The translations under genes were made by a program, and so were the position numbers. Shown here one piece after another: positions 9,265-18,196 of a stretch of 57,189 nucleotides of DNA; the first letter of the stretch is position 1; each line of letters opens with the position of its first letter. The stretch is from positions 1 through 57,189 of the forward strand of contig JAPKDJ010000023.1 of NCBI GenBank assembly GCA_026421245.1. The letters run 5' to 3'. The DNA comes from Akkermansiaceae bacterium (lineage in GTDB: Bacteria; Verrucomicrobiota; Verrucomicrobiia; Verrucomicrobiales; Akkermansiaceae). The notes under the pieces are model-generated. The model saw nothing but the letters and a program-made list of their open reading frames with translations. It made no database searches and was not told the origin of the DNA.

Positions 9265-10569
9265 TTACTTTCCAGGCACTTCACCCCGCAGGAGCTTTCC
9301 TCCTTTTTGGGTCACACGAAGGTAGTGATCACCCGGAAGGCCCTCATTATCAAGGAATGATACACCCTCGCCAACCGGCGGGTTGTCGCTCGCTTTGAAA
9401 ATCGCGGTCGCCTCATCCACTTCGTCAAACATCGCCACATAAGCGGTGTTAATTCCCGCTGCGCGTGTCGCGACGAACTGATCCCAGAGAAACTTCCCTT
9501 TTCGACGAGGAATCGCACCAAGCTTCTCCCCCGTCATATTGTGCCAACTGAATCCGGGATAAACGACTGGCAGATAGTCGATCTTGTTCCCCTCACACCA
9601 TTTACGATCCTCCACGAGGTTCGCGACATGCTTCCCCCTTTCAAAATCCACCTCATGATACCGGCCCACTGACCAAGGACTAATAACGTCCGCCAACTTT
9701 AAAACCTTATGAAGCTGCTCATTGGTAATGGCATCACGTTCACGCTCACGCCAGCCAAAAGGCACCCCCAACATCACACTCATGCCACCCCACTCTGGGT
9801 TGTGCTTTAAAAGACGAATGAAATTCTCGGCATCCTCCAATGAGTAGTTTCTGTCATCCCGAAATCCCACACCCCAGATTGCCACCAACGGCTTACCATT
9901 GTGCTGGAGGTAAGCTTTGTCATTCGGATCAGTGCCCAACTTCATCCGGGTCCTTAGATTCTTCCAATCACGATTCAACCTCTCAAAATCCCCTGACTTC
10001 AAGCCACTGAGATCATACATCAACGCATAGCAGCGCCCGTTTTCGTTGGCCGCAGCACGGCAATGAAGGAGCTTCTGATTGTCCGATTTGAGATGAGTGT
10101 ATGAGCGGTAATTTTTTGCCCCAACCAAGGCGAATCGCTGAACGAACGCCCCATCGATCCCATAGTCCTTCATCCACTTGAAGTGGCGGTTTACGGTCTT
10201 GGGATGCACCGAGCTAAACACTTGGGCCGTGCTCCCGTCCTGATGCTTGAAGGGAGTGTCAAATTTCTCATCGTCTGCGAATTCCGAAAGATCCGGCCAA
10301 ATATCGATCGAACAGGATCCGGGCTCGAATTTCCTCTCCTTCTCCCAATGGTGAAAACCCATCCCTGATCCATCTCCCGATGTCCGAAACCATCCTTGGT
10401 AGCCCGTCAATACCTTCCCCCGGATCCCGGACGGATTGGGAGCTTGGGATTCGGATTCGGATGCAGGATTCAAAATCCCGTATGCCTCTTCCATCGAAAC
10501 ATCCTCATCCCCCAAAGCGGCAACCTCGAAAAGAAAAAGCAGACCAAACCAAGTGAGCAGGAATTTCAT
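9265..10569 (-). CDS. secreted GH71/GH99-like glycoside hydrolase
   Basis: The 434-residue protein has a signal peptide (MKFLLTWFGLLFLFEVAALG) followed by a catalytic-type domain. Family-like text includes GKVLTGYQGWFRTSGDGSG near 50-68, FKWMKDYGIDGAFVQRF, the strand KPLVAIWGVGF, and AYVAMFDEVDEATAIFK near the C-terminus. These fit the GH71/GH99-like group of endo-acting alpha-glycosidases; automatic annotation often calls them xylosidase-like. The DEVDEATA segment is the likely catalytic acidic region, as in GH99 relatives; this is family inference. It lies 72 bases upstream of the tandem sulfatase on the same strand, so the two are plausibly co-transcribed and act on the same extracellular glycan. 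Confidence 0.75.
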   Translation of the reverse strand: MKFLLTWFGLLFLFEVAALGDEDVSMEEAYGILNPASESESQAPNPSGIRGKVLTGYQGWFRTSGDGSGMGFHHWEKERKFEPGSCSIDIWPDLSEFADDEKFDTPFKHQDGSTAQVFSSVHPKTVNRHFKWMKDYGIDGAFVQRFALVGAKNYRSYTHLKSDNQKLLHCRAAANENGRCYALMYDLSGLKSGDFERLNRDWKNLRTRMKLGTDPNDKAYLQHNGKPLVAIWGVGFRDDRNYSLEDAENFIRLLKHNPEWGGMSVMLGVPFGWRERERDAITNEQLHKVLKLADVISPWSVGRYHEVDFERGKHVANLVEDRKWCEGNKIDYLPVVYPGFSWHNMTGEKLGAIPRRKGKFLWDQFVATRAAGINTAYVAMFDEVDEATAIFKASDNPPVGEGVSFLDNEGLPGDHYLRVTQKGGKLLRGEVPGK

Positions 10570-10920
10570 GACCCATTACAACGCTGGTACTTGAGCCAAC
10601 ATTTCGAAACCAAGGTTAGATTCCCACTTGGATTCAAACCGGAAGTGCCCCGGTTGGTTTGAAGTGCGGGCAAGGACTTCATCATATCAGCACTGGTTTC
10701 GCCTACAAAAACTGAACCTATGCCAAATGAAATACACCCATCTGGCCCCTTCCTCCAGCAAAGGGCCCCGATCTATCGGGGATAGTCTACCGCAAAGTTC
10801 TCTGGGCGACATCAATCTGGGGGGCAAGAATCATGGAGCGATTGAAGGCCTGGAGAATGAGATCCCGCGAACTTCCTTTTCAATCCACCATCATCCGGTA
10901 GAACTTTTACTCTCTCAACC
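10570..10920. other. intergenic gap between divergent genes
   Basis: This stretch separates the minus-strand GH71/99-like gene from the plus-strand metallopeptidase gene and must carry promoters for both. The open frames inside have no family resemblance, signal peptide or convincing composition. I see no repeat, terminator or RNA gene. Confidence 0.5.
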
Positions 10921-12072
10921 ATGTCCCCATTACCCCGTATGTCCTTGAAGGCCCTATCTGCTTTAAATGTCCTCTTCTTTTTCGGCACCGTCACTGCTCA
11001 TGAGGTAAAATCCTTGAGCCCGGAAATCGCCAATGAATACAATTTGGATTCCAACTTCTACGCGAAAACGACCTTGGTCCAAGACATCCTCATCGCAACC
11101 TCCGACAAGGTTCCCGACACCACCCACAAGGAAGCTGCCTACCTTTTCGATCGCATGATGAAGGACCTCAAGGCTCCCATTGCTCAGCGAATCCGTGACA
11201 AAAAAGTCCTCTGCCTCCTCGTCGCCCACAACGAACTCACTTCGGATCTTCCCGAATTCAAATCGGATAAAACCGGCAAGGACCTTGATTTCTACAACTG
11301 GCGGCAACGGGGATTCCTCACCAAAGTCAAGGACCGCTATGTCGTCCTTTTCGCCGAGGAAGACGTGATGGAATACGAAGGCGGGATGCAAATTGAAAGC
11401 ATCCTCATCCACGAATTCGGCCATGTCATCCACGGAGCTGGTTTCGACGAAGAACTCACCAAACGCTGGACCCGAACCTTCGTCAACGCCACCACTATGG
11501 GCCTCTGGAATGACGGTCGCGCCGCTCAACGCTTTCGCCGTATTACCAACGACCAACCGGTCAACTTGCTTACCGAACTGACCAAAGCCTTTCCCGATCA
11601 ACCAGCGGCGCTCCTCCGCAAATGCCTTAATGGCGGAGACATTCTCGTCAATGGAAAGCCCACCTCGGCAGAGGTCAAAGTGACAGGGAAGGACAAGGTG
11701 CTCATCGTTTTTGGAGGAAAGAAGCGATGCTATGCCGCCAAGAATCGCGGCGAGTATTTCGCTGAAGGAGTTCAGTGTTGGTACAACACAAACCGTACGA
11801 TGGACCACGATCACAATCACATCAGCACCCGTGATCAACTCAAAGTCTATGACCCCGTCTTCGCCAAATTTCTGGCCGCAATCCTCGGAGACAACGAGTG
11901 GATCTTTGTCTCGCCTCGCGATCGGGTCGGTCAGGCCCATCTAAAAAACTACGATCCCGCCAAATCTCCCGTTGCAAAAGACCCCGAGCACCTCCGAATT
12001 GCCGGCCTTGAATTCTTCGACAACTATTGGACAGAATATTGGCAGAGACTTCACAAAAAGTATCCAAAGTAA
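10921..12072 (+). CDS. secreted HEFGH zinc metallopeptidase-like protein
   Basis: The 383-residue product has a signal peptide ending near VTAHE. Its central helix has [12 protein letters not shown] around residues 161-172, a gluzincin-type HExxH zinc site. About 120 residues later comes [16 protein letters not shown], where the Glu of EYFAE is a good candidate for the third zinc ligand, as in the lethal-factor-like (ATLF) and related peptidases. After that come [18 protein letters not shown] and a C-terminal ILGDNEWI. Similar secreted proteins are frequent in PVC bacteria, but no substrate is established. An alternative start is the ATG at 10939, which shortens the signal peptide by six residues. 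It is followed 152 bases later by the DUF3500 gene. Confidence 0.75.
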   Translation: MSPLPRMSLKALSALNVLFFFGTVTAHEVKSLSPEIANEYNLDSNFYAKTTLVQDILIATSDKVPDTTHKEAAYLFDRMMKDLKAPIAQRIRDKKVLCLLVAHNELTSDLPEFKSDKTGKDLDFYNWRQRGFLTKVKDRYVVLFAEEDVMEYEGGMQIESILIHEFGHVIHGAGFDEELTKRWTRTFVNATTMGLWNDGRAAQRFRRITNDQPVNLLTELTKAFPDQPAALLRKCLNGGDILVNGKPTSAEVKVTGKDKVLIVFGGKKRCYAAKNRGEYFAEGVQCWYNTNRTMDHDHNHISTRDQLKVYDPVFAKFLAAILGDNEWIFVSPRDRVGQAHLKNYDPAKSPVAKDPEHLRIAGLEFFDNYWTEYWQRLHKKYPK

Positions 12073-12224
12073 AGTTCCCTCCCCCTCTACGGCCAGGCCA
12101 GGGAACCTTTTTTAAAATTCTCCTCCTGGCACAGGTTTTAACTTCCAATGATCTGCAAACCCCTCACCTTTTCCCTTCTCGCCTTTGGCGGCAACTTTTC
12201 ACCAAAAGAACTGTTCTACCAGTG

Positions 12225-13451
12225 ATGAATTTATCCATGCGCACTTCCATTCATTTGCTCACCGCTCTTGTCGTGGCAGCCTCCTGCCAAATCAGCCAGG
12301 CCCAGCAAAAGGGTCCGGGTAGAGGCAAAGGTGGTGGCAACCGCTTTGCCGACATGGAAAAGAAAGCCATCGCAGAACCCTTCGTTGGGGTCACCGCAGA
12401 TGGGAAGGTTGAAAAAGGGCTCTTCGAGATCAAGTCAACCGGAGTGAAAACCACCGCGGTAAAGAAGGCGGCCCTTTCTTTCCTCGCCGGTCTGAGCGAC
12501 GAACAACGAACCAAGACCAAGTTCCCCGTCGATGCCAACGAATGGCGACGCTGGGCAAACCAACACAGCCTTCCCCGCCAGGGCGTCTCATTTGAAGAGA
12601 TGTCGAACACCCAGCAGGACCTTGCTTTCAAAATGATTGGAGCCGGACTCAGTGCCAGGGGGCTCAAGACAACGCAGGACATCATGAAGCTGAACCACAC
12701 CATCGCCGAGCTGAGTGGCCGCGAGGGTGAATACGGTTACGGCCGCTGGGCCTACTTCATCACCATCATGGGTGAACCCTCGGACACCAATCCGTGGGGA
12801 TTCCAGTTCGATGGCCACCATTGCATCATCAACTATTTCATCCTCGCCGACCAGGTCGTGATGACTCCCCTCTTCCTCGGATCCGAACCGGTCTGGGCGG
12901 AAAAGGGAAAATACGAGGGGACGATCGTCCTGCAGGAGGAGCAGAATCAAGCTTTTGCCTTTGCCCGGAGCCTGACAGAAGCCCAGAAAAAGAAGGCGGT
13001 CCTGAAGAGCGAAAAAGACGGAACCAATACCAATACCGAAGCCTTCCATGACAATGCCGTCATCCCCTACCAGGGCTTGCTGATATCCGAATTAAACGCC
13101 GATCAAAAGAGAGCCTTCTTAAAGCTCACCGGATTGTGGATTCACAACCTCAAGGAAGGCCACGCGAAGGTCAAAATGTCGGAGATTGAGAAGCACCTTG
13201 ATCAGACCCACTTTGCCTGGATCGGTGAAATGGATGAGGACTCAGTCTTCTACTACCGCATTCACAGCCCCGTGGTTCTCATTGAGTTTGATCACCAGCG
13301 TCCCATCGCGCTTGGAAGAAGTAGAACTGCAACAAGACAACACATTCACGCCACCGTCCGCACGCCGAACGGAAACGACTACGGCAAAGACCTCCTGAAA
13401 CAACATCTCAAAGATCACCACCACTCGCATCAAAACGAGCAGAGTGAGTGA
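12225..13451 (+). CDS. secreted DUF3500 domain protein
   Basis: The 408-residue protein has a signal peptide ([20 protein letters not shown], cleavage near SQAQQ). Its core is DUF3500: [24 protein letters not shown], then the hallmark [16 protein letters not shown] with [15 protein letters not shown]. The C-terminal part has [17 protein letters not shown] and the His-rich [11 protein letters not shown] end. The two conserved His-rich segments suggest metal binding, but no reaction is established for the family. The frame is open to 12027, but those upstream codons have no family similarity and overlap the previous gene. The ATGs at 12225 and 12237 both precede the signal peptide closely. It is convergent with the isomerase gene at 13470. 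Confidence 0.85.
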   Translation: MNLSMRTSIHLLTALVVAASCQISQAQQKGPGRGKGGGNRFADMEKKAIAEPFVGVTADGKVEKGLFEIKSTGVKTTAVKKAALSFLAGLSDEQRTKTKFPVDANEWRRWANQHSLPRQGVSFEEMSNTQQDLAFKMIGAGLSARGLKTTQDIMKLNHTIAELSGREGEYGYGRWAYFITIMGEPSDTNPWGFQFDGHHCIINYFILADQVVMTPLFLGSEPVWAEKGKYEGTIVLQEEQNQAFAFARSLTEAQKKKAVLKSEKDGTNTNTEAFHDNAVIPYQGLLISELNADQKRAFLKLTGLWIHNLKEGHAKVKMSEIEKHLDQTHFAWIGEMDEDSVFYYRIHSPVVLIEFDHQRPIALGRSRTATRQHIHATVRTPNGNDYGKDLLKQHLKDHHHSHQNEQSE

Positions 13452-13469
13452 TCAAAAAGTTGCTTTAGT

Positions 13470-14345
13470 TTAGAGTCCCTTCAAGTAGACGATGCTCTCC
13501 TTGATGCTCGCCAATGGATTTAGCGACTGGTCCTGCTCAACATGGCAATGAGCCACGCCAGCGGCCTTGCCGGCCTTGATGATGGGCTCCATCGGAATCA
13601 TGCCATTGCCCAGCTCCTTAAAGGCTTCTTTTGGCATGCCGTTGTAGATGGGAAGATCGAGGCCTTTCTTCAGGTCCTTGAGGTGAAGCTGTGAAACGCG
13701 ACCATTTAGCTTCTTAATCAATGTCACGGGGTCGATGCCACCCGCCTTGACCCAAAAGACATCGAGCTCGAACTTCATCTCTGGAGCGAACTCCTTGACG
13801 AAGACCTCGAATCCGGTTGAACCGCCCATCGGCTCGTATTCGAAAGAATGGTTGTGGTAAGCCAGTTGAATGCCCGCCTTCTTCGCAATGACGGCTGCCT
13901 TGTTAAGATTTCCGGCCACCCGCTTGTAGTCATCGAGGGTCTTGCGATCCTTGTCATGAAGGTAAGGAACGACGAGATGGGTCAATTTAATCTTGTTAGC
14001 TTTTTCGAGGATTTTCTTGAAATCGGAGAAGCCTTCGTCCAAGGGATTCACCACGGTCTCCCATTCAAAGTGGGTCGAGTTCAAACCTAGGCCGTGATCA
14101 TTGGCGGCTTTGATCATGTCATCGCAATTCGGGAAGCCATACATTTCCCCCTGTTTGTATCCTGCTTCCACAAGCGCCTTGATTGTACCAGTGGTGTCGG
14201 CCTTAAGCTCATTACGGAGGGTATAAAGCTGAAGACCAATGTTCGCCCGATAGGCGTTATCAGCAGCCAAGGCACTAAGAGTCTGGGCGGTGCCGGCAAA
14301 GACCGAACTTAAGGCGGAAGCACGAAGGAGCGAGCGACGATTCAT
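13470..14345 (-). CDS. exported sugar phosphate isomerase/epimerase-like TIM-barrel protein
   Basis: The 291-residue protein has the N-terminus MNRRSLLRASALSSVFAG, a twin-arginine-like signal, and then an AP-endonuclease-2/xylose-isomerase TIM barrel: IGLQLYTLRNEL, VEAGYKQGEMYG, LAYHNHSFEYEP, MKFELDVFWVKAGG, VSQLHLKDLK and a C-terminal HCHVEQDQS. The Glu, Asp and His residues in these motifs are the expected metal ligands. Exported proteins of this type are common in Planctomycetes and Verrucomicrobia; sugar or inositol substrates are suspected, none proven. The start at 14345 was chosen because it begins the Arg-Arg signal; 13 further codons upstream are open but unlike a signal. It may be co-transcribed with the sulfatase ending at 14423, 77 bases upstream. 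Confidence 0.85.
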   Translation of the reverse strand: MNRRSLLRASALSSVFAGTAQTLSALAADNAYRANIGLQLYTLRNELKADTTGTIKALVEAGYKQGEMYGFPNCDDMIKAANDHGLGLNSTHFEWETVVNPLDEGFSDFKKILEKANKIKLTHLVVPYLHDKDRKTLDDYKRVAGNLNKAAVIAKKAGIQLAYHNHSFEYEPMGGSTGFEVFVKEFAPEMKFELDVFWVKAGGIDPVTLIKKLNGRVSQLHLKDLKKGLDLPIYNGMPKEAFKELGNGMIPMEPIIKAGKAAGVAHCHVEQDQSLNPLASIKESIVYLKGL

Positions 14346-14422
14346 GATAACGAAAGGAAACCACAGGTGACCTTCGGGAGCCAATGAAAAGATAGGGTTC
14401 GATGGGGCGAGAGGTCAGAAAG

Positions 14423-16351
14423 TTACTTGAGCCTCTCGATTTTTGAGAATTCGGAACGGGTGTTTTTGGCATAGATCCCGATGTGGCTGACTTGTTCGAG
14501 GCTGGCGGGAAGTGTTTGTTCGATACGGGTTTCTCCGATTTGGATGGTGGCTTTTCCGTGGTCGAGGTCGATGGTGATGGTGGCCTCGAAGGTGTCGGTC
14601 GCTTTGAATTCTGCACTTTCCAAGGTGCCGCGAGAAACGTTGCTCCAGGAGCCCTCGAAGAGGCCATGGCTCCCCATCCCGATGAGGGTGCCCGCTTTGT
14701 AAAGGGCGTCGTTGGTGGGCCCGGAGCCGAAGCAGAAGCAGGCGTTGAGGGTGGCACCTTGGGCGGCGGAGCGGTACTTCACTTTAAAGATCGCGGCTTC
14801 TTGAAGAGGGATGGCGAGCTTCTGGAGAGCGAAGCCCTCGGAGTCCCGGGTATCGAGAAGGTAGCCAAAGTCGCTTTGAGTGACATTCGCACCCTTAACG
14901 ATCTGGAAGTCACCGGTGCTATCTGTTCCTTCCGGAAGTTTGGAAGATTTCTTCTTACGACTTTGCTTTTTTCGGCCTTGCTCGGCTTGGTTTTTCCACC
15001 ATTCGCTGGGGCCTTCTTTTTCAACACCTTCCCAGACTTCGAGGAACTTTTTTTTAAGTTCGGCGAGCTTATCAGGATGCTTTTGGGCGAGGTCGTTTTC
15101 TTCCTTCCCGTCTTCTTTGATTTGATAAAGTTGGAATTCCTTGAGGTCCTTATCGGCAACGATCTTCCAATCACCGATACGCATGGCAGCGTGGCTTTTT
15201 TCGGGAGCAATGTGCGTGCGCCAAAAGAGAGGTATTGGCCGCTCGACGGACTTACCACTGCAGGCCGGAAGAATATTGACGCCATCGATAGTGCGGTCGG
15301 TGGGAAGCGGCACCTCGGCGAGTGCGAGTGCGGTTGAGAAGAGATCGGATCCGATGATGGGGACTTCGCTGACTAACCCGGGTTTGATGTGACCCGGCCA
15401 GCGGATGATGCCGGGCACGCGGATTCCTCCTTCATGGCTATCGCGCTTACGACCGCGGAGTCCACCGGTGGATCCCCAGGTGCGGTTTTGCTGGGAGTCG
15501 GGAGCGGAGAGTTTGCCTTTTCCGGAGCCCTCGGGGCCGTTGTCACTCGTGAAAACGACGAAGGTGTTTTCGCGGAGACCCAGGTCATCGAGCGACTTCA
15601 TGAGTTGTCCGAATGCGTGGTCGAGTTGGGTGACGTTGCCATGATGTTGCCGGACGCCGGGGTTTTCGATATCAGCGTAGTGTTTTTGGAATTCAGGATC
15701 ACTCTCAATAGGGAGGTGCGGTTCGTGGGCCCAGACGGTCAGGAAGAAGGGCTTGCTGGGGTCGCGTTCATTCTTCAACCAGCGCGTGGCTTCATCCGCG
15801 CAAAGGGGCGCGGAGTAGCCTTTGAGTGGGCCAACTTCCTTGCGATTGCGGACGAAGTTGACGGGGTCTTTGTGTGAAGGAGAAGCGTTGTTTTGCGTGG
15901 CAAACCACCAGTCGTAGCCGTGATCGTCGGGCTGTGGTTGCTCGGAGCTGTTGAAGTGCCCGTTGAGGTGCCATTTCCCGCTGTGCATCGTTTCGTAGCC
16001 GGCCGCCTTGAGCAATTTGGGAATGGTCAGTTCCGAGGCGCGGAGGTGCGCAATGTTGCCAACCGGGAGCCACCGCCACACGCCGTTTCGGTAGGGAGTG
16101 CGCCCGGTCAGGATGGAGGAACGAGAGGGCGAGCAGACACCGCAGGCCGAGTAGGCTTGCGTGAAACGAACACCTTCGGTCACGAATTGATCAAGGTGCG
16201 GAGTCTTGATGCGGGGATGGCCGTAACAAGCCAGATCACCCCAACCGAGATCGTCGGCGAGAAAAATGACGATGTTGGGTTTGCTTTCGGCGGAGAGGGT
16301 TGAGCAAAAAATACTCACGCCTAAAAGGATGGAGAAAAGGGAGCGAATCAT
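14423..16351 (-). CDS. secreted sulfatase with an additional C-terminal beta domain
   Basis: The 642-residue product has a signal peptide (MIRSLFSILLGVSIFCSTLSA). The S1 sulfatase domain starts PNIVIFLADDLGWGD (25-39), with formylglycine motif CSPSR at Cys73, GKWHLNGHF, and FTSDNGPEGSGKG in the metal site. Text such as GSTGGLRGRKRDSHEGGIRVPG is typical of arylsulfatase-type members. After about residue 480 a Lys-rich linker (KKQSRKKKSSK) leads to roughly 150 extra residues with beta character (IVKGANVTQSDFGYLLDTRD to IGIYAKNTRSEFSKIERL). This module resembles a LamG or other jelly-roll glycan-binding fold but cannot be assigned firmly. Ordinary sulfatases end near 480-500, so the added domain may anchor the enzyme to its polysaccharide. 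Confidence 0.9.
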   Translation of the reverse strand: MIRSLFSILLGVSIFCSTLSAESKPNIVIFLADDLGWGDLACYGHPRIKTPHLDQFVTEGVRFTQAYSACGVCSPSRSSILTGRTPYRNGVWRWLPVGNIAHLRASELTIPKLLKAAGYETMHSGKWHLNGHFNSSEQPQPDDHGYDWWFATQNNASPSHKDPVNFVRNRKEVGPLKGYSAPLCADEATRWLKNERDPSKPFFLTVWAHEPHLPIESDPEFQKHYADIENPGVRQHHGNVTQLDHAFGQLMKSLDDLGLRENTFVVFTSDNGPEGSGKGKLSAPDSQQNRTWGSTGGLRGRKRDSHEGGIRVPGIIRWPGHIKPGLVSEVPIIGSDLFSTALALAEVPLPTDRTIDGVNILPACSGKSVERPIPLFWRTHIAPEKSHAAMRIGDWKIVADKDLKEFQLYQIKEDGKEENDLAQKHPDKLAELKKKFLEVWEGVEKEGPSEWWKNQAEQGRKKQSRKKKSSKLPEGTDSTGDFQIVKGANVTQSDFGYLLDTRDSEGFALQKLAIPLQEAAIFKVKYRSAAQGATLNACFCFGSGPTNDALYKAGTLIGMGSHGLFEGSWSNVSRGTLESAEFKATDTFEATITIDLDHGKATIQIGETRIEQTLPASLEQVSHIGIYAKNTRSEFSKIERLK

Positions 16352-16496
16352 GGTTTGAAGAAGTTGGGCAGTTGAATTTATCTGATTATTTTAACCCTAT
16401 CGACAAGGGCATTCGGATAAAGCTGAATCGGGTCGTATTGCCTGCCCCGACTTCCTCATTCCCCTCCTGCAGAAGATCCAATAGCTTGTCCGCCCC

Positions 16497-17030
16497 ATGC
16501 GCCTCGCTATCGTCCTGTTTCTCATTTCTCTTTCCTCCCTCATCGCTGCTCCAACCGATACCCTCGTCAGCTATTGGGATTTCGACGACAAGCTCAACGA
16601 CCTCGCCACTGCCGGCAATACAACTGACAATAGTACTTGGGTCGGCACCGCTGATTTCAACACCGGAATCTTCGGCAACGGGCTCGAACTCAACGGCTCG
16701 AATTATGTCTCGGTTCCCGACAGCATGGACGTCGCCCGCACCGGCTCAAATCTTTCCGTCTCCACCTGGTTCCGCGTCGATACCTTCGACAAAAGTTGGC
16801 AATGCCTTGTCGCCAAGGGCGAAGGATCCAACTGGCGGATTCACCGACAAGGCGGCAACGATCTCGTCAATTGGACCAGCGACGTTGATGACGTCATCCT
16901 CTGGAACTCCATCAACAACGGTGACGGCACCTCCACTGAGCAATACCTCATTGCAGATTCTCTCGACCAAAACGCAAAAAACTTCATCCGCACCCTCATC
17001 ACTCTCCGCGAGTCGTTTTACTTGAAATAG
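16497..17030 (+). pseudogene. LamG exoprotein stub: signal peptide and partial LamG joined to a C-terminal tail
   Basis: The 177-residue frame starts with a signal peptide (MRLAIVLFLISLSSLIAA) and the first two thirds of a LamG/concanavalin-like domain (LVSYWDFDDKLNDLA, FGNGLELNGSNYVSVPDS, SVSTWFRVDTFDKSW). The LamG fold then breaks off after WRIHRQGG. About 10 residues later comes ILWNSINNGDGTSTEQYLI and NFIRTLITLRE, which mirrors the tail motif NNGDGTTTVTYRS ... FFRIKVTL at 5940-6060. I infer that the middle of a large exoprotein was deleted in frame, leaving both ends. It could still be secreted. A terminator follows at 17095. Confidence 0.6.
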
Positions 17031-17094
17031 CCTCTTTCGGATTCCTCTCCAGAAGGAGGCGTTAATCTCGATCGGCGTAAACGCTTTCCAAAAG

Positions 17095-17130
17095 GCCCCT
17101 TTTTGGTTTGATCCGCAAGGGGGCTTTTTT
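17095..17130 (+). terminator. rho-independent terminator after the LamG stub
   Basis: The arm GCCCCTT (17095-17101) pairs with AAGGGGGC (17117-17124, one extra G), and six T follow at 17125-17130. It lies 65 bases after the LamG stub and 50 bases before the DUF3179 start, so it should insulate the two. Confidence 0.75.
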
Positions 17131-17179
17131 GTCACTCCTTCTTTCGGAGTCAGGCTTACTCGTCTATTGTCTCATCGAG

Positions 17180-18133
17180 ATGAAACTCGCAGCGCTTTTA
17201 GGGATGATCATGGCCTCTTTACCGGGCTTGGCAGGCGGAGAAGAAAGAACCTTTCAACCCCGCACCTTGATGAGGCCATTGCCTGCAATTGAGGATGCCC
17301 CCTTCGTCAAAGCGGGCGAAGTGAAATCAATTGGCGACAAGGATCTTGTTCTCGCTCTGACCCACAATGACCACTCGCGGGCCTATCCCATCAACATGCT
17401 CAACGGCCCGCGACGTGAGATTATCAACGACACCCTGGGCGGAGCTCACATCGCCGCCACCTGGTGACACCTTTGCTTCAATGGCGTCGTGTACGCCGCT
17501 CAAAATTCGAAGCATGACAAACGCCTCGTTTTCCAAGTCTCAGGAAAACTCTGGCAACGCAGCCTCGTGATGCGCGACCTCCAAACCGGATCACTTTGGA
17601 GTCATATTCTCGGTGAAGCGATGGGCGGCCCCTTGAAAGGAACCACACTTGAACCCATCCCTTCGGTCATCACTTCCTGGGGAGAGTGGAAAAAAAAGCA
17701 CCCAAAGACGACTGTTCTGAATCTCGATCTGAGCGCAAAAGGATATGATACGAAGGTGTGGGAAGACCGAAAGCGCTTCGTCCTCGGAATCGAGATCGAC
17801 GGTAAGACCAAAGCATGGCCCTACAGCTTCCTCGGAGAAAATCCCGTGCAAGTCGAAACATTTGCCGGCAAGGAACTCCTGATCGTCTTCTTAAAGGAGA
17901 GCGCCACCGCCTTTTCTTTTGAAACAGGTGGAACCATCAAGAGTGGCAAACTCGATCAAGGCGAATTCGTGAGCGATGAGGGCACTCGCTGGAACCTTTG
18001 GACGGCCAAGGCCATGGAGGGTCCTCAAAAAGGCACAAGCCTCACGCGGGTCTACGCCCTCCCCTCCTACCGGAGAGCATGGCACGATTTTCATCCCGAT
18101 TCAGTGATCGCTGGCGAAACACTGAAGAAGTAA
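17180..18133 (+). CDS. DUF3179 domain protein, probable selenoprotein (in-frame TGA at 17465-17467)
   Basis: Read through one TGA, the gene encodes 317 residues. It begins with a signal peptide (MKLAALLGMIMASLPGLAGG). The DUF3179 core follows: HNDHSRAYPINMLN, RREIINDTLGGAHIAATW, then TGA, then HLCFNGVVYAA, and later LVFQVSGKLWQRSLVMRDL and SLWSHILGEAMGGPLKG. Family members normally read close to NDT.GG.P...TYCPLC, so the TGA stands exactly at the first Cys of the CxxC (residue 96), with Cys99 retained. The frame is open on both sides and no other damage is seen over 220 following codons. A hairpin begins 6 bases after the TGA. The alternative is a simple TGC-to-TGA nonsense mutation giving a pseudogene. 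The family's function is not established; the motif suggests metal or redox chemistry outside the cytoplasm. Confidence 0.75.
17474..17514 (+). promoter_or_regulatory. candidate bacterial SECIS hairpin in the DUF3179 gene
   Basis: Starting 6 bases after the TGA at 17465-17467, TGCTTC (17474-17479) can pair with GAAGCA (17509-17514), and inside it GGCGT (17483-17487) pairs perfectly with ACGCC (17493-17497), closing a five-base loop CGTGT. The apical loop begins 21 bases after the TGA and has G as its second base, consistent with the published bacterial SECIS model (loop 16-37 bases from UGA, G among the first loop bases). Pairing was judged by eye, without energy calculation. Confidence 0.55.
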
Positions 18134-18136
18134 CGT

Positions 18137-18162
18137 GAAAAAATAAGTGCCGGAGGCACCTT
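18137..18162 (-). terminator. rho-independent terminator after the HAD hydrolase gene
   Basis: On the minus strand the sequence reads AAGGTGCC, TCC loop, GGCACTT, then ATTTTTT. The stem GTGCC/GGCAC is perfect and the T-run is on the minus strand (A-run at 18138-18143 on plus). It lies 35 bases past the HAD stop and 4 bases after the DUF3179 stop, so it probably serves the HAD gene. Confidence 0.7.
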
Positions 18163-18196
18163 AAAAAGGACCGTGCAAACGGTGTTCCCCTGACGG

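Noticed and set aside
10963..11940. 325-codon minus-strand open frame
   Set aside because: Antisense shadow of the metallopeptidase gene, whose signal peptide and HEFGH motif show which strand is real.
14483..15337. 284-codon plus-strand frame
   Set aside because: Opposite to the sulfatase at 14423-16351; Gly/Glu/Val-rich text without domain features.
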